Below, one piece after another: positions 1-8,669 of a DNA stretch of 64,000 nt (its first letter is position 1; every line of letters starts with the position of its first letter). The stretch is taken from assembly GCA_003281795.1 (NCBI GenBank), contig QCAW01000002.1:1-64000 (forward strand), written 5' to 3'. Position numbers and translations under genes: made by a program. The notes under the pieces were generated by a model. The model was not told the DNA's origin. It saw only the letters and a list, made by a program, of their open reading frames with translations, and ran no database searches. This DNA comes from Pelagibacteraceae bacterium AG-345-F21 (lineage in GTDB: Bacteria; Pseudomonadota; Alphaproteobacteria; Pelagibacterales; Pelagibacteraceae).

Positions 1-2
1 TT

Positions 3-398
3 TTAAAAAAATTTACTTACGTTTCTAATAGTGCGTTTTTGCATATTGATGAAAACCTAATGCCATTTAAAAAAAAGGCTTGGTCCAGCTGGAACTCCAT
101 CTCAAAAGGCAACAGCACTTGTGTTACATACTGGCTAAATAAATTACAAAATTTAAGATCTAATAAAAATTATTTTTTAACTTTAAACCCTGTTCAAGAT
201 ATAGATAAAAATAAAATTATAAAAAAGGTGAATTTTACACACCCTTATTTTAATAATGCAAATGTAAAACTTCAAAAAGAGTTGCATTTACTTCAGGGAA
301 AAAAAAGAACTTGGTTTTGTGGGAGTTATTTTGGTTACGGTTTTCATGAAGATGGTTTAAAATCTTCCATTCAACTTATAAAAAATTTTAATATTTAA
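3..398 (+). CDS. NAD/FAD-dependent oxidoreductase (COG2907 type), C-terminal fragment
   Basis: The frame is open to the left edge, so only the last ~131 residues are seen. The stretch SNSAFLH..DENLMP followed by K.AWSSWN is characteristic of the C-terminal substrate-domain region of COG2907 flavin amine-oxidase-like proteins. The TTG at 39 is an internal codon, not the start, because sequence continuing the family match lies upstream of it. The stop overlaps the next gene as TAATG, so it heads an operon with DUF1365 and a cyclopropane-synthase-like gene, the usual partners of COG2907. The exact reaction is unknown; a role in modifying membrane lipids is inferred from the neighbours. Confidence 0.75.
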   Translation, partial: LKKFTYVSNSAFLHIDENLMPFKKKAWSSWNSISKGNSTCVTYWLNKLQNLRSNKNYFLTLNPVQDIDKNKIIKKVNFTHPYFNNANVKLQKELHLLQGKKRTWFCGSYFGYGFHEDGLKSSIQLIKNFNI

Positions 399-1156
399 TG
401 AATTCTTGTATTTATAATGGCATAGTTACTCACCGCAGATTTAAGCCTGTAAAACACGCTCTAAAATATAAAACTTTTTCATTATTACTTGACTTAGATG
501 AAATTGAAAGTTTAACAAAAAAAATAAGCATTTTTTCCTTAAATAAATTTAATATTTTTAGTTTCTACAACAAAGATCATGGTGCTAGGGACGGTAGCTG
601 TCTTAAAAATTGGGTTTTAGGAAATATAAGAAAATTTAAAATTTGTGAAAATATTACTACGATTAAATTACTTTGTTATCCAAGAATTTTTGGTTATGTT
701 TTTAATCCACTAAGTATTTTTTATTGTTATGAAAAAGATAATCTCAGAGCAATTTTTTATGAGGTAAAAAATACTTTTAACGAACAACACACTTATATAT
801 TTAAGATTAAAAATAATGAAAAGCTGGAACAAAAATGTAAAAAAAAATTTTATGTGTCGCCATTTATGGATATGGATACTTATTATAATTTTAAACTTCT
901 TAATCCTGATAATAAACTATCAGTGTTTATTAAACAAACTGATGAAAAAGAGACTATATTAACCGCAACACAAACTGGAGATAAAAAAAAATTTACAATT
1001 AACCAATTATTGATTAATTTTTTCAAATACCCCCTGATGACAATAAAAATAATTGGCTCGATACACTATGAAGCATTACTTTTATGGAAAAAAGGAGCAA
1101 TATATAGAAAACGTGAAAATAGAATTTTAAACAATTTAAGTTACGAGGAGTTTTAA
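398..1156 (+). CDS. DUF1365 (COG3496) family protein
   Basis: This 252-residue protein matches the DUF1365 family: an N-terminal Y.G.V.H.R..P..H.F.Y, a central YPRIFGYVFNPLSIFYCYE block (about residues 95-115) and a late FKYPLMTIKIIGSIHYEALLLWKKG block. No catalytic function is established for the family. It almost always sits between a COG2907 oxidoreductase and a cyclopropane-fatty-acid-synthase homologue, exactly as here, with one-base TAATG overlaps on both sides indicating translational coupling. A role in unsaturated or modified fatty acyl chains is an inference from that context. Confidence 0.88.
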   Translation: MNSCIYNGIVTHRRFKPVKHALKYKTFSLLLDLDEIESLTKKISIFSLNKFNIFSFYNKDHGARDGSCLKNWVLGNIRKFKICENITTIKLLCYPRIFGYVFNPLSIFYCYEKDNLRAIFYEVKNTFNEQHTYIFKIKNNEKLEQKCKKKFYVSPFMDMDTYYNFKLLNPDNKLSVFIKQTDEKETILTATQTGDKKKFTINQLLINFFKYPLMTIKIIGSIHYEALLLWKKGAIYRKRENRILNNLSYEEF

Positions 1157-2337
1157 TGAACTTTTTAAAAATTTCTGAAAAAATAGTAATTAATAAACTA
1201 AAAAATATTTGTAATGGAAATCTTAAATTGATTAATTATGATGGAAAAGTATTTCATTTTGGGAATTTAGAAAATAGCTTATCTGCTGATATTAAGATCA
1301 ATAATCCTAATTTTTTTTTCAATATTATCTTAGGTGGAAGTTCCTCATTAGGCGAAGCTCATATGAGAAAAGATTTTTACACCTCAAATCTTACAAATTT
1401 AATTGAACTTTCTGCAAGAAATATAAGATTAATTTATTCATTTTCTGGAAGTTTAAAAGTTCAAAAATTTAAAAATCTTTTAAAAGGTATTTTTTTTTCA
1501 AATACCAAGTCTAAAAGTTTAAAATATATTTCAAAACATTATGATCTAGGTAATGATTTTTTTTCTAAATGGTTGGACAGGAGTCTTACTTATTCTAGCG
1601 CAATTTATGAAAATCATTCTAATAATTTAGAAGTAGCCCAAAAAAATAAATATAAAAAACTTACTAATCTTTTAGACATAAAAAATAATGATAAAGTTTT
1701 AGAGATAGGGTGTGGATGGGGAGGTTTTTCTGAGTATTTGGCTAAAGAATTCAATGTATCGATTGACTGTATTACAATATCCAAAAAACAATTTGAGTTT
1801 TCCAAAAATCGGATTTTCAAAGCAGGCTTAAACAATAAAGTAAACGTCAAGTTTTTAGATTATAGAGATTTACAAGATAAGTATGACAAAGTCGTATCAA
1901 TAGAAATGATCGAGGCCGTTGGCGAAAACTACTTGGATAAATATTTTAAAACAATTAAAGATTCTCTTAATGAGAATGGAGTAGCAGCAATTCAAGCAAT
2001 AACCATTAGAGACGATTTATTTGATAGATACAGAGGTAGTGAAGATTTTATACAAAAATATATTTTTCCAGGTGGTTTTTTACCTTCAATAGAATTTATG
2101 AAAAATTTAATTAATAAAAACAAACTTCATCTTACAAAGATGAATTCTTACCCTGATGATTATGCTAAAACCTTATCTGTTTGGAGAGAAAATTTTTTTA
2201 AAACCTGGAATAATATTGCTCCATTAGGTTTTGATGAAACATTTAAAAGAATGTGGGAATTTTATTTGTCCTACTGTGAAGCAGGTTTTAAGGCTAGAAA
2301 TATTAACTTGATACAGTGCTCTATGTCTAATAAATAG
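1156..2337 (+). CDS. Cyclopropane-fatty-acyl-phospholipid synthase family SAM methyltransferase
   Basis: The 393-residue protein has the CFA-synthase layout: an N-terminal lipid-binding region, the signature KHYDLGNDFFSKWLD..LTYS (about 125-150), and the SAM-binding motif VLEIGCGWGGFSEYLA (about 178-193). It also has SIEMIEAVGENYLDKYF and the conserved QAITIRDDLFDRYRGSEDFIQKYIFPGG block. Family members transfer a methylene or methyl group from SAM to unsaturated phospholipid acyl chains at the membrane. This subgroup, paired with COG2907 and DUF1365, may make branched or furan-type fatty acids rather than simple cyclopropanes, so I do not name it cfa. It is coupled to the preceding gene by TAATG. 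Confidence 0.88.
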   Translation: MNFLKISEKIVINKLKNICNGNLKLINYDGKVFHFGNLENSLSADIKINNPNFFFNIILGGSSSLGEAHMRKDFYTSNLTNLIELSARNIRLIYSFSGSLKVQKFKNLLKGIFFSNTKSKSLKYISKHYDLGNDFFSKWLDRSLTYSSAIYENHSNNLEVAQKNKYKKLTNLLDIKNNDKVLEIGCGWGGFSEYLAKEFNVSIDCITISKKQFEFSKNRIFKAGLNNKVNVKFLDYRDLQDKYDKVVSIEMIEAVGENYLDKYFKTIKDSLNENGVAAIQAITIRDDLFDRYRGSEDFIQKYIFPGGFLPSIEFMKNLINKNKLHLTKMNSYPDDYAKTLSVWRENFFKTWNNIAPLGFDETFKRMWEFYLSYCEAGFKARNINLIQCSMSNK

Positions 2338-2342
2338 CTATT

Positions 2343-2864
2343 ATGAAAAAGTTAGTATTTATTTTATTATTTATTTTAACAGGATGTGCAAATACTATGA
2401 AACCAATAGATTTTAAGGATCAAAAACCTAGACTTATAATAGAAAACTATCTTTCTGGAAATGTGAAAGCTTGGGGAGTTTTACAAAATAGATCAGGCAA
2501 AGTTACTAGACAATTTAAAGCAGATCTAAATGGGAAGTGGGATGGTTCACAATTAATTCTAGATGAAATTTTTAATTGGACAGATGGAGAAAGACAAACT
2601 CGTCAATGGACAATAAAAAAAATTGATGATCACAATTATGAAGGAACTGCTTCAGATGTGGCAGGTACAGCGAAAGGTTATTCTTACGGACCTGCTTTTA
2701 AATTTGAATATGTTTTACTTGTTCCAATTAAAGGCAAAAATATTAAGATAACTTTTGATGATTGGATTTTTATGCAAGACGAACGGGTTGCTATTAACAG
2801 AGCAACTATGAGTAAATTTGGCATAAAGGTTGCCGAGCTTACCGTAATGTTTGTAAAAGATTAA
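2343..2864 (+). CDS. DUF3833 family lipoprotein
   Basis: The product has 173 residues and an N-terminal lipobox (LTGC at residues 12-15), so it should be lipidated at Cys15 and membrane-anchored. The body (KAWGVLQNRSGKVTRQF, LDEIFNWTDGERQTR.W, GTAKGYSYGPAFKFEYVL) fits DUF3833, a family of unknown function that accompanies COG2907/DUF1365/CFA operons. It starts six bases after the methyltransferase stop and converges, with a four-base overlap, on the SDR gene to its right. Confidence 0.82.
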   Translation: MKKLVFILLFILTGCANTMKPIDFKDQKPRLIIENYLSGNVKAWGVLQNRSGKVTRQFKADLNGKWDGSQLILDEIFNWTDGERQTRQWTIKKIDDHNYEGTASDVAGTAKGYSYGPAFKFEYVLLVPIKGKNIKITFDDWIFMQDERVAINRATMSKFGIKVAELTVMFVKD

Positions 2865-3613
2865 CGTTTAACTCCTTTGTCTATTAAAAATAAATAAATC
2901 TTATAAGGTAAAATTCTAAAGAATTTCAACAACAGAGTAAGTTGTTTTGGAAAATGTATTTCGAAAGCATTAGATTTGATAAATCCCTTATAAATTTTTT
3001 CAGCTGCAAATTCTGGAGACCTTAAAAAAGGCATATTAAATTCATTTTTATCTGTTAATGGTGTTTTAATAAAACCAGGAGAAACAACAGACACTCTTAC
3101 ATTGAATTTTTTGAAATCAAAATAAATACTTTCAGCAAAGTTAGTTAAGGCTGCTTTTGAAGGACCGTAACCACTTGAATTAGGTAAACCTCTATATCCT
3201 GCAATTGAAGATACAATAGATATATGTCCCCCTTTTTTTTCTTTAAAGTATTTTTCTACAACTTTAACACAATTTAAAGTACCAAAATAATTTACATTCA
3301 TTACAAATTTATTTTGCTCTATGTTCATCTCTTTTTCTTTTTTTGGATCATAAGTTCCACTGCAAAAAAAACAAACATCTATATTCTTAAAATTTTGTAT
3401 AATTTTTTCAAAAACATTTTTGCAATCTTGCTCATTTGTAACATCTAAAGGAAAAGAGGATATATTTTGATTTTCAGCTATTTTATCGAGTATCTCTTTT
3501 CTTCTGGCAGATATTGCAACTTTCCATCCTTCTCTTGCAAATTTTTCTGCCACGGCTTTTCCTATTCCACTACTTGCTCCTGTTATCCAAATTTTTTTCT
3601 GATTTTCTGACAT
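2861..3613 (-). CDS. Short-chain dehydrogenase/reductase
   Basis: This is a classical SDR of 250 residues. The cofactor motif is TGASSGIGKAVAEKFA near residue 11; the Ser-Tyr-Lys catalytic set is seen as SIVSSIAGYRGLPNSSGYGPSKAA; PGFIKTPLT follows. The Arg after the first strand (ISARRKE) suggests NADP(H). The substrate cannot be read from sequence. SDRs of this type recur in the same COG2907/CFA/TspO neighbourhood in other bacteria. It is transcribed against the lipoprotein gene and divergently from tspO, with only 21 bases between the two start codons. Confidence 0.85.
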   Translation of the reverse strand: MSENQKKIWITGASSGIGKAVAEKFAREGWKVAISARRKEILDKIAENQNISSFPLDVTNEQDCKNVFEKIIQNFKNIDVCFFCSGTYDPKKEKEMNIEQNKFVMNVNYFGTLNCVKVVEKYFKEKKGGHISIVSSIAGYRGLPNSSGYGPSKAALTNFAESIYFDFKKFNVRVSVVSPGFIKTPLTDKNEFNMPFLRSPEFAAEKIYKGFIKSNAFEIHFPKQLTLLLKFFRILPYKIYLFLIDKGVKR

Positions 3614-3634
3614 AAATTAGTTATACCTTAATAC

Positions 3635-4102
3635 ATGACAAAGAAAAAATATTTATCCTTTGGAATAATAATACTTATCACTTTTTTACCCTCAGCGATC
3701 GGAGGATATGTCACTTCTTCATTCAAAGAGCCCTGGTATTCACAAATAATTCTGCCAGCCTTTAATCCACCTAGCTGGGTGTTCGGGCCTGTATGGACTA
3801 CCCTTTATATCTTGATGTCTGTAGCAGCTTGGAAAGTGTGGATAACGAACTTTAAAATCAATCCATTAAAAATCTATTTTATTCATATTTTTTTTAATTC
3901 TATATGGAGTATTATTTTCTTTGGATTTCACAGCCCCTTTATTGCACTACTTGATTTAATAATTATTTTGATCCTAATAATTTACTTGATGAAGTTATAT
4001 TACAAAATAAACTTTTTTAGTTTTTTTTTAATGATCCCTTATTTTATTTGGTCTTTTTACGCTTTAATTTTAAATACAAGCATTGTAATTTTAAATAATT
4101 AA
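3635..4102 (+). CDS. tspO: TspO/MBR family tryptophan-rich sensory protein
   Basis: The 155-residue protein has five predicted membrane helices and the TspO signatures: LPSAIGGYVTS near residue 20, PWYSQIILPAFNPPSWVFGPVWT..Y (about 33-58) and WSIIFFG. TspO proteins bind tetrapyrroles and help control photo-oxidative stress and tetrapyrrole efflux; in Rhodobacter the homologue modulates pigment gene expression with light and oxygen. The photolyase-type genes nearby fit that theme. The stop is immediately followed by the ATG of the next gene. Confidence 0.9.
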   Translation: MTKKKYLSFGIIILITFLPSAIGGYVTSSFKEPWYSQIILPAFNPPSWVFGPVWTTLYILMSVAAWKVWITNFKINPLKIYFIHIFFNSIWSIIFFGFHSPFIALLDLIIILILIIYLMKLYYKINFFSFFLMIPYFIWSFYALILNTSIVILNN

Positions 4103-4756
4103 ATGTCCATTAGAAGAACCAATAGATTAAATCAAAAAAAATGGCTTAAAGAAAATAGTCATTTAAAAATTTTAGATCTAGGATGCAGTGATGTTAATTA
4201 TTGGAAAGAAGCAAATAATTTTGCTGATATTAATGATCATTCACTTTTTTTTTCTCAAAAAAATTTACCCTACACAAAAATAGAACCAAATAAAAAACTG
4301 CCATTTAAAGATAAAGAATTTGATTATGTAATTCTTAGCCATGTAATGGAACACGTTCCGAATTTGTTAGAATTTAAAAATGAGATTCAAAGAATTGCAA
4401 AAGCTGGGTATATAGAATTACCCACGAAGTTAAATGACAACATTGTATTTGGATGCGATGAAGAAGTTCTAGGGCATAAATGGTGGTTTGAGTTTGATGA
4501 TGATAGGCAAATTTTGCTATATACACGTAAAGTAAACGCAATAGAAAAATTTCTATCAGTCGCTCAAGTCTGGAACTTTCAAAAGTATTACGAAGATAGT
4601 TTTTTATTACAATTTTATTGGAAAGATAATATAGATCTTGAGGAAAGGGAGCCTTTTCTAGTTGAAAAAAAAATAACTTTTTTTCAACTTATCAAAAAGT
4701 ATGTTAGTAAAAAAATTAGAATACTTTTTTCTAATTTAAAAAATAAATTTAAATAA
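4103..4756 (+). CDS. Class I SAM-dependent methyltransferase
   Basis: This 217-residue protein has a SAM-binding motif I (LKILDLGCSDVNYWK, about residues 21-35) and a motif IV-like DYVILSHVMEHVPNL (about 74-88), the usual Methyltransf_11 arrangement. The substrate is not recognisable. The C-terminal ~60 residues are Lys-rich and not typical of small-molecule methyltransferases. The start codon abuts the tspO stop, so the two are probably co-transcribed. It converges on the HPP-family gene with only two bases between stops. Confidence 0.75.
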   Translation: MSIRRTNRLNQKKWLKENSHLKILDLGCSDVNYWKEANNFADINDHSLFFSQKNLPYTKIEPNKKLPFKDKEFDYVILSHVMEHVPNLLEFKNEIQRIAKAGYIELPTKLNDNIVFGCDEEVLGHKWWFEFDDDRQILLYTRKVNAIEKFLSVAQVWNFQKYYEDSFLLQFYWKDNIDLEEREPFLVEKKITFFQLIKKYVSKKIRILFSNLKNKFK

Positions 4757-4758
4757 AT

Positions 4759-5229
4759 TTAAAACCATTTATTAGGATAATTTCTTTTTAAAATAAATTT
4801 ATTAATTATAATTGACATAATAATTATTACTATTGATCCCATTATAACTGGAAATAATATATAATTTATAGAAACATCAGCAAATAAAGCTATCAATGGG
4901 TTGGCAGCAGCTGGTGGATGAATAACTTTCAAGTATATCATTAAAGTGACAGTTAACCCGACTGATAATCCTAGTGAAACAAATGAGACCCCGAGTAATT
5001 CATTAAAGAATATTCCGACCACAATGCCCACTAAATGACCAAAAAAAATATTACCAGGTTGCGCAAATTCAGTTTTATAAAAAATTAAAACAATTAATGT
5101 TGTTGAACCAAACGAAAACATAATCCAGAACCCTGTGGATGTTTCAAAGCTTAAAAACCCAAGAACACCAATTATTATTGAAGCAGAAATACCTATTATT
5201 AAAGGTTCTAATTTTTTTGATATTTTCAT
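4759..5229 (-). CDS. HPP family membrane protein
   Basis: The 156-residue protein is almost entirely hydrophobic, with about five transmembrane helices, and contains the family-defining HPPAAANPLIAL segment around residue 105. Some HPP proteins have been implicated in nitrite transport into plastids and cyanobacteria; whether that applies here is not known. It is divergent from the inositol-monophosphatase-like gene. Confidence 0.85.
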   Translation of the reverse strand: MKISKKLEPLIIGISASIIIGVLGFLSFETSTGFWIMFSFGSTTLIVLIFYKTEFAQPGNIFFGHLVGIVVGIFFNELLGVSFVSLGLSVGLTVTLMIYLKVIHPPAAANPLIALFADVSINYILFPVIMGSIVIIIMSIIINKFILKRNYPNKWF

Positions 5230-5261
5230 ATATTTTTTTATTAGTTAAGTTATATACACTT

Positions 5262-6059
5262 ATGAATTATAATAAACCTTTTAACTTTCTTAAATACCTA
5301 CCTGCAAAACTAAATCTATTTTATAGACACAGATCTAAAAACAACATTCTAGTAAATAATAAATCAGGATTAAAAAGAGATTTTAATCCAGTGACGAATT
5401 TTGACAAAGCTTTTGAAAAATACATAAGATATTTAATTACAAAACAATTTTCGAAACATTCAATTGTAGGTGAAGAATTTAAAGATAAAAAAAAATCTAA
5501 AGATTATCGATGGTGTATAGATCCTATAGATGGAACAAAAGCTTTTGTAATAGGTGTTCCTACTTGGTCAAATTTAATAGGCTTAACTTATAAAAATGAA
5601 TCTGTTTTAGGTTTAGCTAATTTTCCGGAACTTAACAGATTTTATATAAATGATGACAAAAAATCTTTTTTGTTTAATAATAAAAAAAAACAAATTATAA
5701 GATCATCTAATAGATCAAATTTAAGAAAGATAAAGATAATCGGAAATTTTCACAACTCGATCAGTCTTATAAAACAAAGAAAATTAAATAAAAAATTAAG
5801 TTGGTCACTAAGGACAGCTAGTTTTGATGCCTTAAGCTACTGTCTGTTAGCAGAAGGTAAAGTTGACGCTGTTATTGAAGCTAATTTAAAACCTTATGAC
5901 ATTGTGCCTCTTATGCCAATAATTAAAAATTCAGGAGCTGTAATTACGAACTGGGAAAACAAATCAGCTGAAAATGGAGGAAATATATTAGCAACTTCTA
6001 ATAGAATACTTCATAATAAAATATTAAAGTTATTAAAGCAGTTAAATAAAAAAAAATGA
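5262..6059 (+). CDS. Inositol monophosphatase family phosphatase (possible histidinol-phosphatase)
   Basis: The protein has 265 residues from the ATG at 5262. The open frame extends to 5139, but that extension lies inside the divergent HPP gene and encodes an implausible leader. Metal-binding motifs of the IMPase superfamily are present: GEEF, WCIDPIDGTKAFVIG, and a late LAEGKVDAVIEANLKPYDIVPLMPII. The late Y-D-I-V-P-L variant resembles HisN-type histidinol-phosphatases, but the substrate cannot be settled. A second family member (cysQ-like) lies at 22882. Its stop overlaps the next gene as ATGA. Confidence 0.8.
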   Translation: MNYNKPFNFLKYLPAKLNLFYRHRSKNNILVNNKSGLKRDFNPVTNFDKAFEKYIRYLITKQFSKHSIVGEEFKDKKKSKDYRWCIDPIDGTKAFVIGVPTWSNLIGLTYKNESVLGLANFPELNRFYINDDKKSFLFNNKKKQIIRSSNRSNLRKIKIIGNFHNSISLIKQRKLNKKLSWSLRTASFDALSYCLLAEGKVDAVIEANLKPYDIVPLMPIIKNSGAVITNWENKSAENGGNILATSNRILHNKILKLLKQLNKKK

Positions 6060-6577
6060 TAAATATATTTATTAGCAGAGTTTTAAGAGCAATAAAAATC
6101 GATATAGATCTGTATGAAGAAGTTGAAAAAGATAAATCAGCAACTTTTCAAGCTGGGATAGTGGTTGTTTTATCTAGTCTAGCTGCCGGAGTAGGAGCAT
6201 TGCAGATGGGCTCATCTAATTTTATATTGGCTCCAGTTTTATCCTTATTAAGCTGGTACGTTTGGGCATACGTAATATATTTCGTTGGGGTTAAATTATT
6301 TGGAGGGCCTAAAACTAAAAGTAACCACGGAGAATTATTAAGAACTATTGGTTTTTCTAGTGCTCCAGGATTAATTAGAGTATTTGGAGTTACTCCTGAT
6401 TTAATGACAGTAACTTTTATTGGATCTGCCTTTTGGATGTTAGCCTGTATGGTTGTAGCAGTTAAATCAGCTTTAGATTATGAAAGTTTATGGAAAGCTT
6501 TTGGGATAGTAGTAATCGCATGGCTTTTTCAGGCATTTTTTTTATTTTTAGTGATAGTTCTTTTTAAAGGAATTTAA
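6056..6577 (+). CDS. YIP1 family membrane protein
   Basis: The 173-residue protein has about five hydrophobic helices spread over residues 30-172. The N-terminal R..RAI..D..LYEEVEKDKSATFQA and the LLRTIGFSSAPGLIRV segment are typical of the bacterial YIP1/YckC-like group. The function in bacteria is unknown. It is coupled to the upstream phosphatase by an ATGA overlap and converges by three bases on a tiny gene on the other strand. Confidence 0.75.
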   Translation: MINIFISRVLRAIKIDIDLYEEVEKDKSATFQAGIVVVLSSLAAGVGALQMGSSNFILAPVLSLLSWYVWAYVIYFVGVKLFGGPKTKSNHGELLRTIGFSSAPGLIRVFGVTPDLMTVTFIGSAFWMLACMVVAVKSALDYESLWKAFGIVVIAWLFQAFFLFLVIVLFKGI

Positions 6578-6705
6578 ACTGGAAAAATTGTTTTCGACAA
6601 CTTACAGCTATCACAAATTTTATAGCCTATTGTTATTAAATTAGATTTTACACTTTCGTCATCATTTTCGCACTCTTCACAAATATTATTAGGTATTTCT
6701 TCCAT
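6574..6705 (-). CDS. 43-residue double-CxxC zinc-ribbon-like protein
   Basis: A short frame runs leftward from an ATG at 6705 to a TAA at 6574. It encodes an acidic peptide with CEEC near the N-terminus and CDSC about 22 residues later, a spacing that suits a single zinc ribbon. It fills the otherwise empty gap between YIP1 and the DUF4864 gene. The coding call rests on the paired CxxC motifs and on the fit into the gap. No strong ribosome site is visible. Function unknown. Confidence 0.6.
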   Translation of the reverse strand: MEEIPNNICEECENDDESVKSNLITIGYKICDSCKLSKTIFPV

Positions 6706-6756
6706 ATAGGACAAGATACACCTTTTAATATTTTAAATCTATTCTAGAATCATTTT

Positions 6757-7209
6757 ATGAAAAAAAAGTTTATAATATCATTAATATTTGTTTTATTTTC
6801 AAGTCAACTCAACGCTGAACTTGTAAAACCAAATAAAAAGCTAAACCCTTATGATGTAGTAAAGATTCAGCTTGATGCTTTGAAAGTCAATGATGAAAAA
6901 GATCTAGGCATTAAACAAACTTGGTTATTTGCGCACCCAGACAATAGAAAAGTAACAGGTCCATTCGATAGATTTAGAAAAATGATATATGGACAACAAT
7001 ATAAATATCTTATTAATCACTCTTCACATAAGATTGAATTAATTACAAACAGTCCAAATACCTACGTTTACAAAATTGAAATAATTTCAGAAGATAAAAA
7101 GTTATTTTTTTATGAATGGCATGTTCAAAAAGGCAGTGATGATAATTGCAAAGAATGCTGGTTTACATCTGCAGTATCTCAACCATTTGATCAAGGAAAT
7201 ACAATTTGA
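6757..7209 (+). CDS. DUF4864-like secreted protein
   Basis: The 150-residue product has a signal peptide (MKKKFIISLIFVLFSSQLNA, probable cleavage after Ala20). The mature part has DVVKIQLDALK, an IKQTWLFAHPDNRKVTGPFDRF segment, and a paired Cys motif (CKECWFTSAVSQP) near the C-terminus. This agrees with DUF4864 as I remember it; the family has no known function. The two close cysteines suggest a disulfide or a redox role in the periplasm. It is coupled to the next small gene by a TTGA overlap. Confidence 0.65.
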   Translation: MKKKFIISLIFVLFSSQLNAELVKPNKKLNPYDVVKIQLDALKVNDEKDLGIKQTWLFAHPDNRKVTGPFDRFRKMIYGQQYKYLINHSSHKIELITNSPNTYVYKIEIISEDKKLFFYEWHVQKGSDDNCKECWFTSAVSQPFDQGNTI

Positions 7210-7406
7210 AAAGACCGCCTTTCATATATCGTTATATAATCGTAGGATGTATTTTGGTTTTTCCACCAATTCTTAGCGCTCATTATGGATCAATTTATTT
7301 AGGCAAAGAAAATGGAGTACTTCTAGGTTTTTCTGTTGGAATAATTTGTGTAACTTTTGCATGTTGGAAATTATATATAGATGATTGGAGGGATGACGAA
7401 GATTGA
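7206..7406 (+). CDS. Small membrane protein, 66 residues
   Basis: The only available start is the TTG at 7206, which overlaps the previous stop. The peptide has two hydrophobic helices (about residues 8-26 and 36-54) and an acidic tail, DDWRDDED. It is sandwiched with overlaps between the DUF4864 gene and a photolyase-like gene, so it is probably translated as part of that operon. I do not recognise the family. Confidence 0.6.
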   Translation: MKRPPFIYRYIIVGCILVFPPILSAHYGSIYLGKENGVLLGFSVGIICVTFACWKLYIDDWRDDED

Positions 7407-8545
7407 TGCAGTTTATAACCTCTAGATCAGAAGCTTTAGGCAAACTTAATAAATATATTGAAAGTGACATCTCAAATTATAATACTAAAAGAAATTTTGA
7501 CTTCGGCGTTACTAATAGAAGCAATGTTTCTTGCTTGTCTCCATATATAACCCATAGATTAATAACAGAGTATGAAATAGCAAAACTTGTTTTAAAAAAA
7601 TATCCTTTTCAAAAAGTAGATAAGTTTATTCAAGAAATTTTTTGGAGAATTTATTGGAAGGGTTGGCTTGAGCTAAGACCGAAAGTTTGGACGGATTTTA
7701 CTGAAGATCTAAAAATAATTAAAGAGGATGAAAATTATTTAAAAGCGGTAAATGGTGAGACTGAAATTGAATGTTTTAATGATTGGGTAAACGAACTAAA
7801 GAATTTTAACTATCTTCATAATCATACTAGAATGTTATTTGCGAGTATTTGGATATTTACATTGGGGTTACCTTGGCAAAAAGGAGCAGAATTTTTTATG
7901 AAACATTTGTATGATGGAGATGCTGCATCTAATACTTTAAGTTGGCGATGGGTTGCAGGAATACAAACTAAAGGTAAAAATTACTTAGCTCAGTCTTGGA
8001 ATATAAGTAAATTCACAAACAACAAATATAAAAATGTTAAATTAAATGAGACGGCATTACCAATTATAGATAAAAGAGAATATAAAATTACCCCTGTTCA
8101 AATAAACAAGAACACAGACTTAAATGATCAGCTAATTATTTTTGAAAATGAAATGCACAGTGATTTTCTTGAACATAAAAAATATAAAAAAATTCATTTT
8201 GTTTTATTAGGCAATGAAAATAGATTAGTTAAACTATCCTCAAAAGTACTGAACTATAAAAAGAATGTTATAAAATCGCGATTAAATGAAATTAAATTCG
8301 AAGCTGGGTTACTTGATGGAAATAGTTTAACAAATTTTACTAAATCATTTAATTCCTTTGATGTGATATACCCCTCTATCGGTGAAAATTTTTCATTTTT
8401 AAAAATGATAGTAAAAAAAAATGACCTTAATATAAACTTTGTCACAAGAAAAGAAGATGAATTTTGTTGGAAATTCTCAAATAAAGGGTATTTTAATTTT
8501 AAGTCAAATATACCAATAATATTATCAACTTTTAGATTGAATTAG
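7406..8545 (+). CDS. FAD-binding photolyase/cryptochrome-like protein lacking the usual N-terminal antenna domain
   Basis: The protein has 379 residues from the ATG at 7406, which overlaps the previous stop; a TTG at 7403 is also possible. The first ~210 residues match the FAD-binding helical domain of cryptochromes and photolyases: VSCLSPYITHRLITEYE, KFIQEIFWRIYWKGWLE, NHTRMLFASIWIFTLGLPW, a catalytic-pocket WRWVAGIQTKGK and YLAQSWNISKFT. Normal photolyases carry an N-terminal alpha/beta antenna domain before this; here the protein begins directly with the flavin domain. An additional ~170-residue alpha/beta-looking domain sits at the C-terminus instead. Cryptochrome or light-sensing functions are plausible; DNA repair is not assured. 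Confidence 0.8.
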   Translation: MQFITSRSEALGKLNKYIESDISNYNTKRNFDFGVTNRSNVSCLSPYITHRLITEYEIAKLVLKKYPFQKVDKFIQEIFWRIYWKGWLELRPKVWTDFTEDLKIIKEDENYLKAVNGETEIECFNDWVNELKNFNYLHNHTRMLFASIWIFTLGLPWQKGAEFFMKHLYDGDAASNTLSWRWVAGIQTKGKNYLAQSWNISKFTNNKYKNVKLNETALPIIDKREYKITPVQINKNTDLNDQLIIFENEMHSDFLEHKKYKKIHFVLLGNENRLVKLSSKVLNYKKNVIKSRLNEIKFEAGLLDGNSLTNFTKSFNSFDVIYPSIGENFSFLKMIVKKNDLNINFVTRKEDEFCWKFSNKGYFNFKSNIPIILSTFRLN

Positions 8546-8669
8546 ATCTAGAGCATTTCTTGGAACAATATTTTACCTTATCCCAATTAAGTCTCCATTT
8601 TTTTCTCCATGTGAAAGGTTTGTTGCAAACTAGACAATTCTTTTTAGGTAAATTATTTTTTTTCATCAT
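8532..8669 (-). CDS. DUF2256 zinc-finger peptide
   Basis: The peptide has 45 residues from the ATG at 8669; a second ATG follows directly. It matches DUF2256: LPKKNCLVCNKPFTWRKKW, then W..VKYCSKKCSR, giving a CxxC...CxxxC zinc-knuckle pattern. The family typically accompanies photolyase-related genes. The start overlaps the DUF393 stop and the 3' end overlaps the photolyase-like gene on the other strand by 14 bases. The role is unknown; nucleic-acid binding or a cofactor role for the photolyase is a guess from context. Confidence 0.85.
   Translation of the reverse strand: MMKKNNLPKKNCLVCNKPFTWRKKWRLNWDKVKYCSKKCSRSNSI

Noticed and set aside
5139-5261. N-terminal extension of the phosphatase at 5262
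   Set aside because: It would encode a Leu-rich leader from inside the divergent HPP gene, which is a shadow of that coding region.
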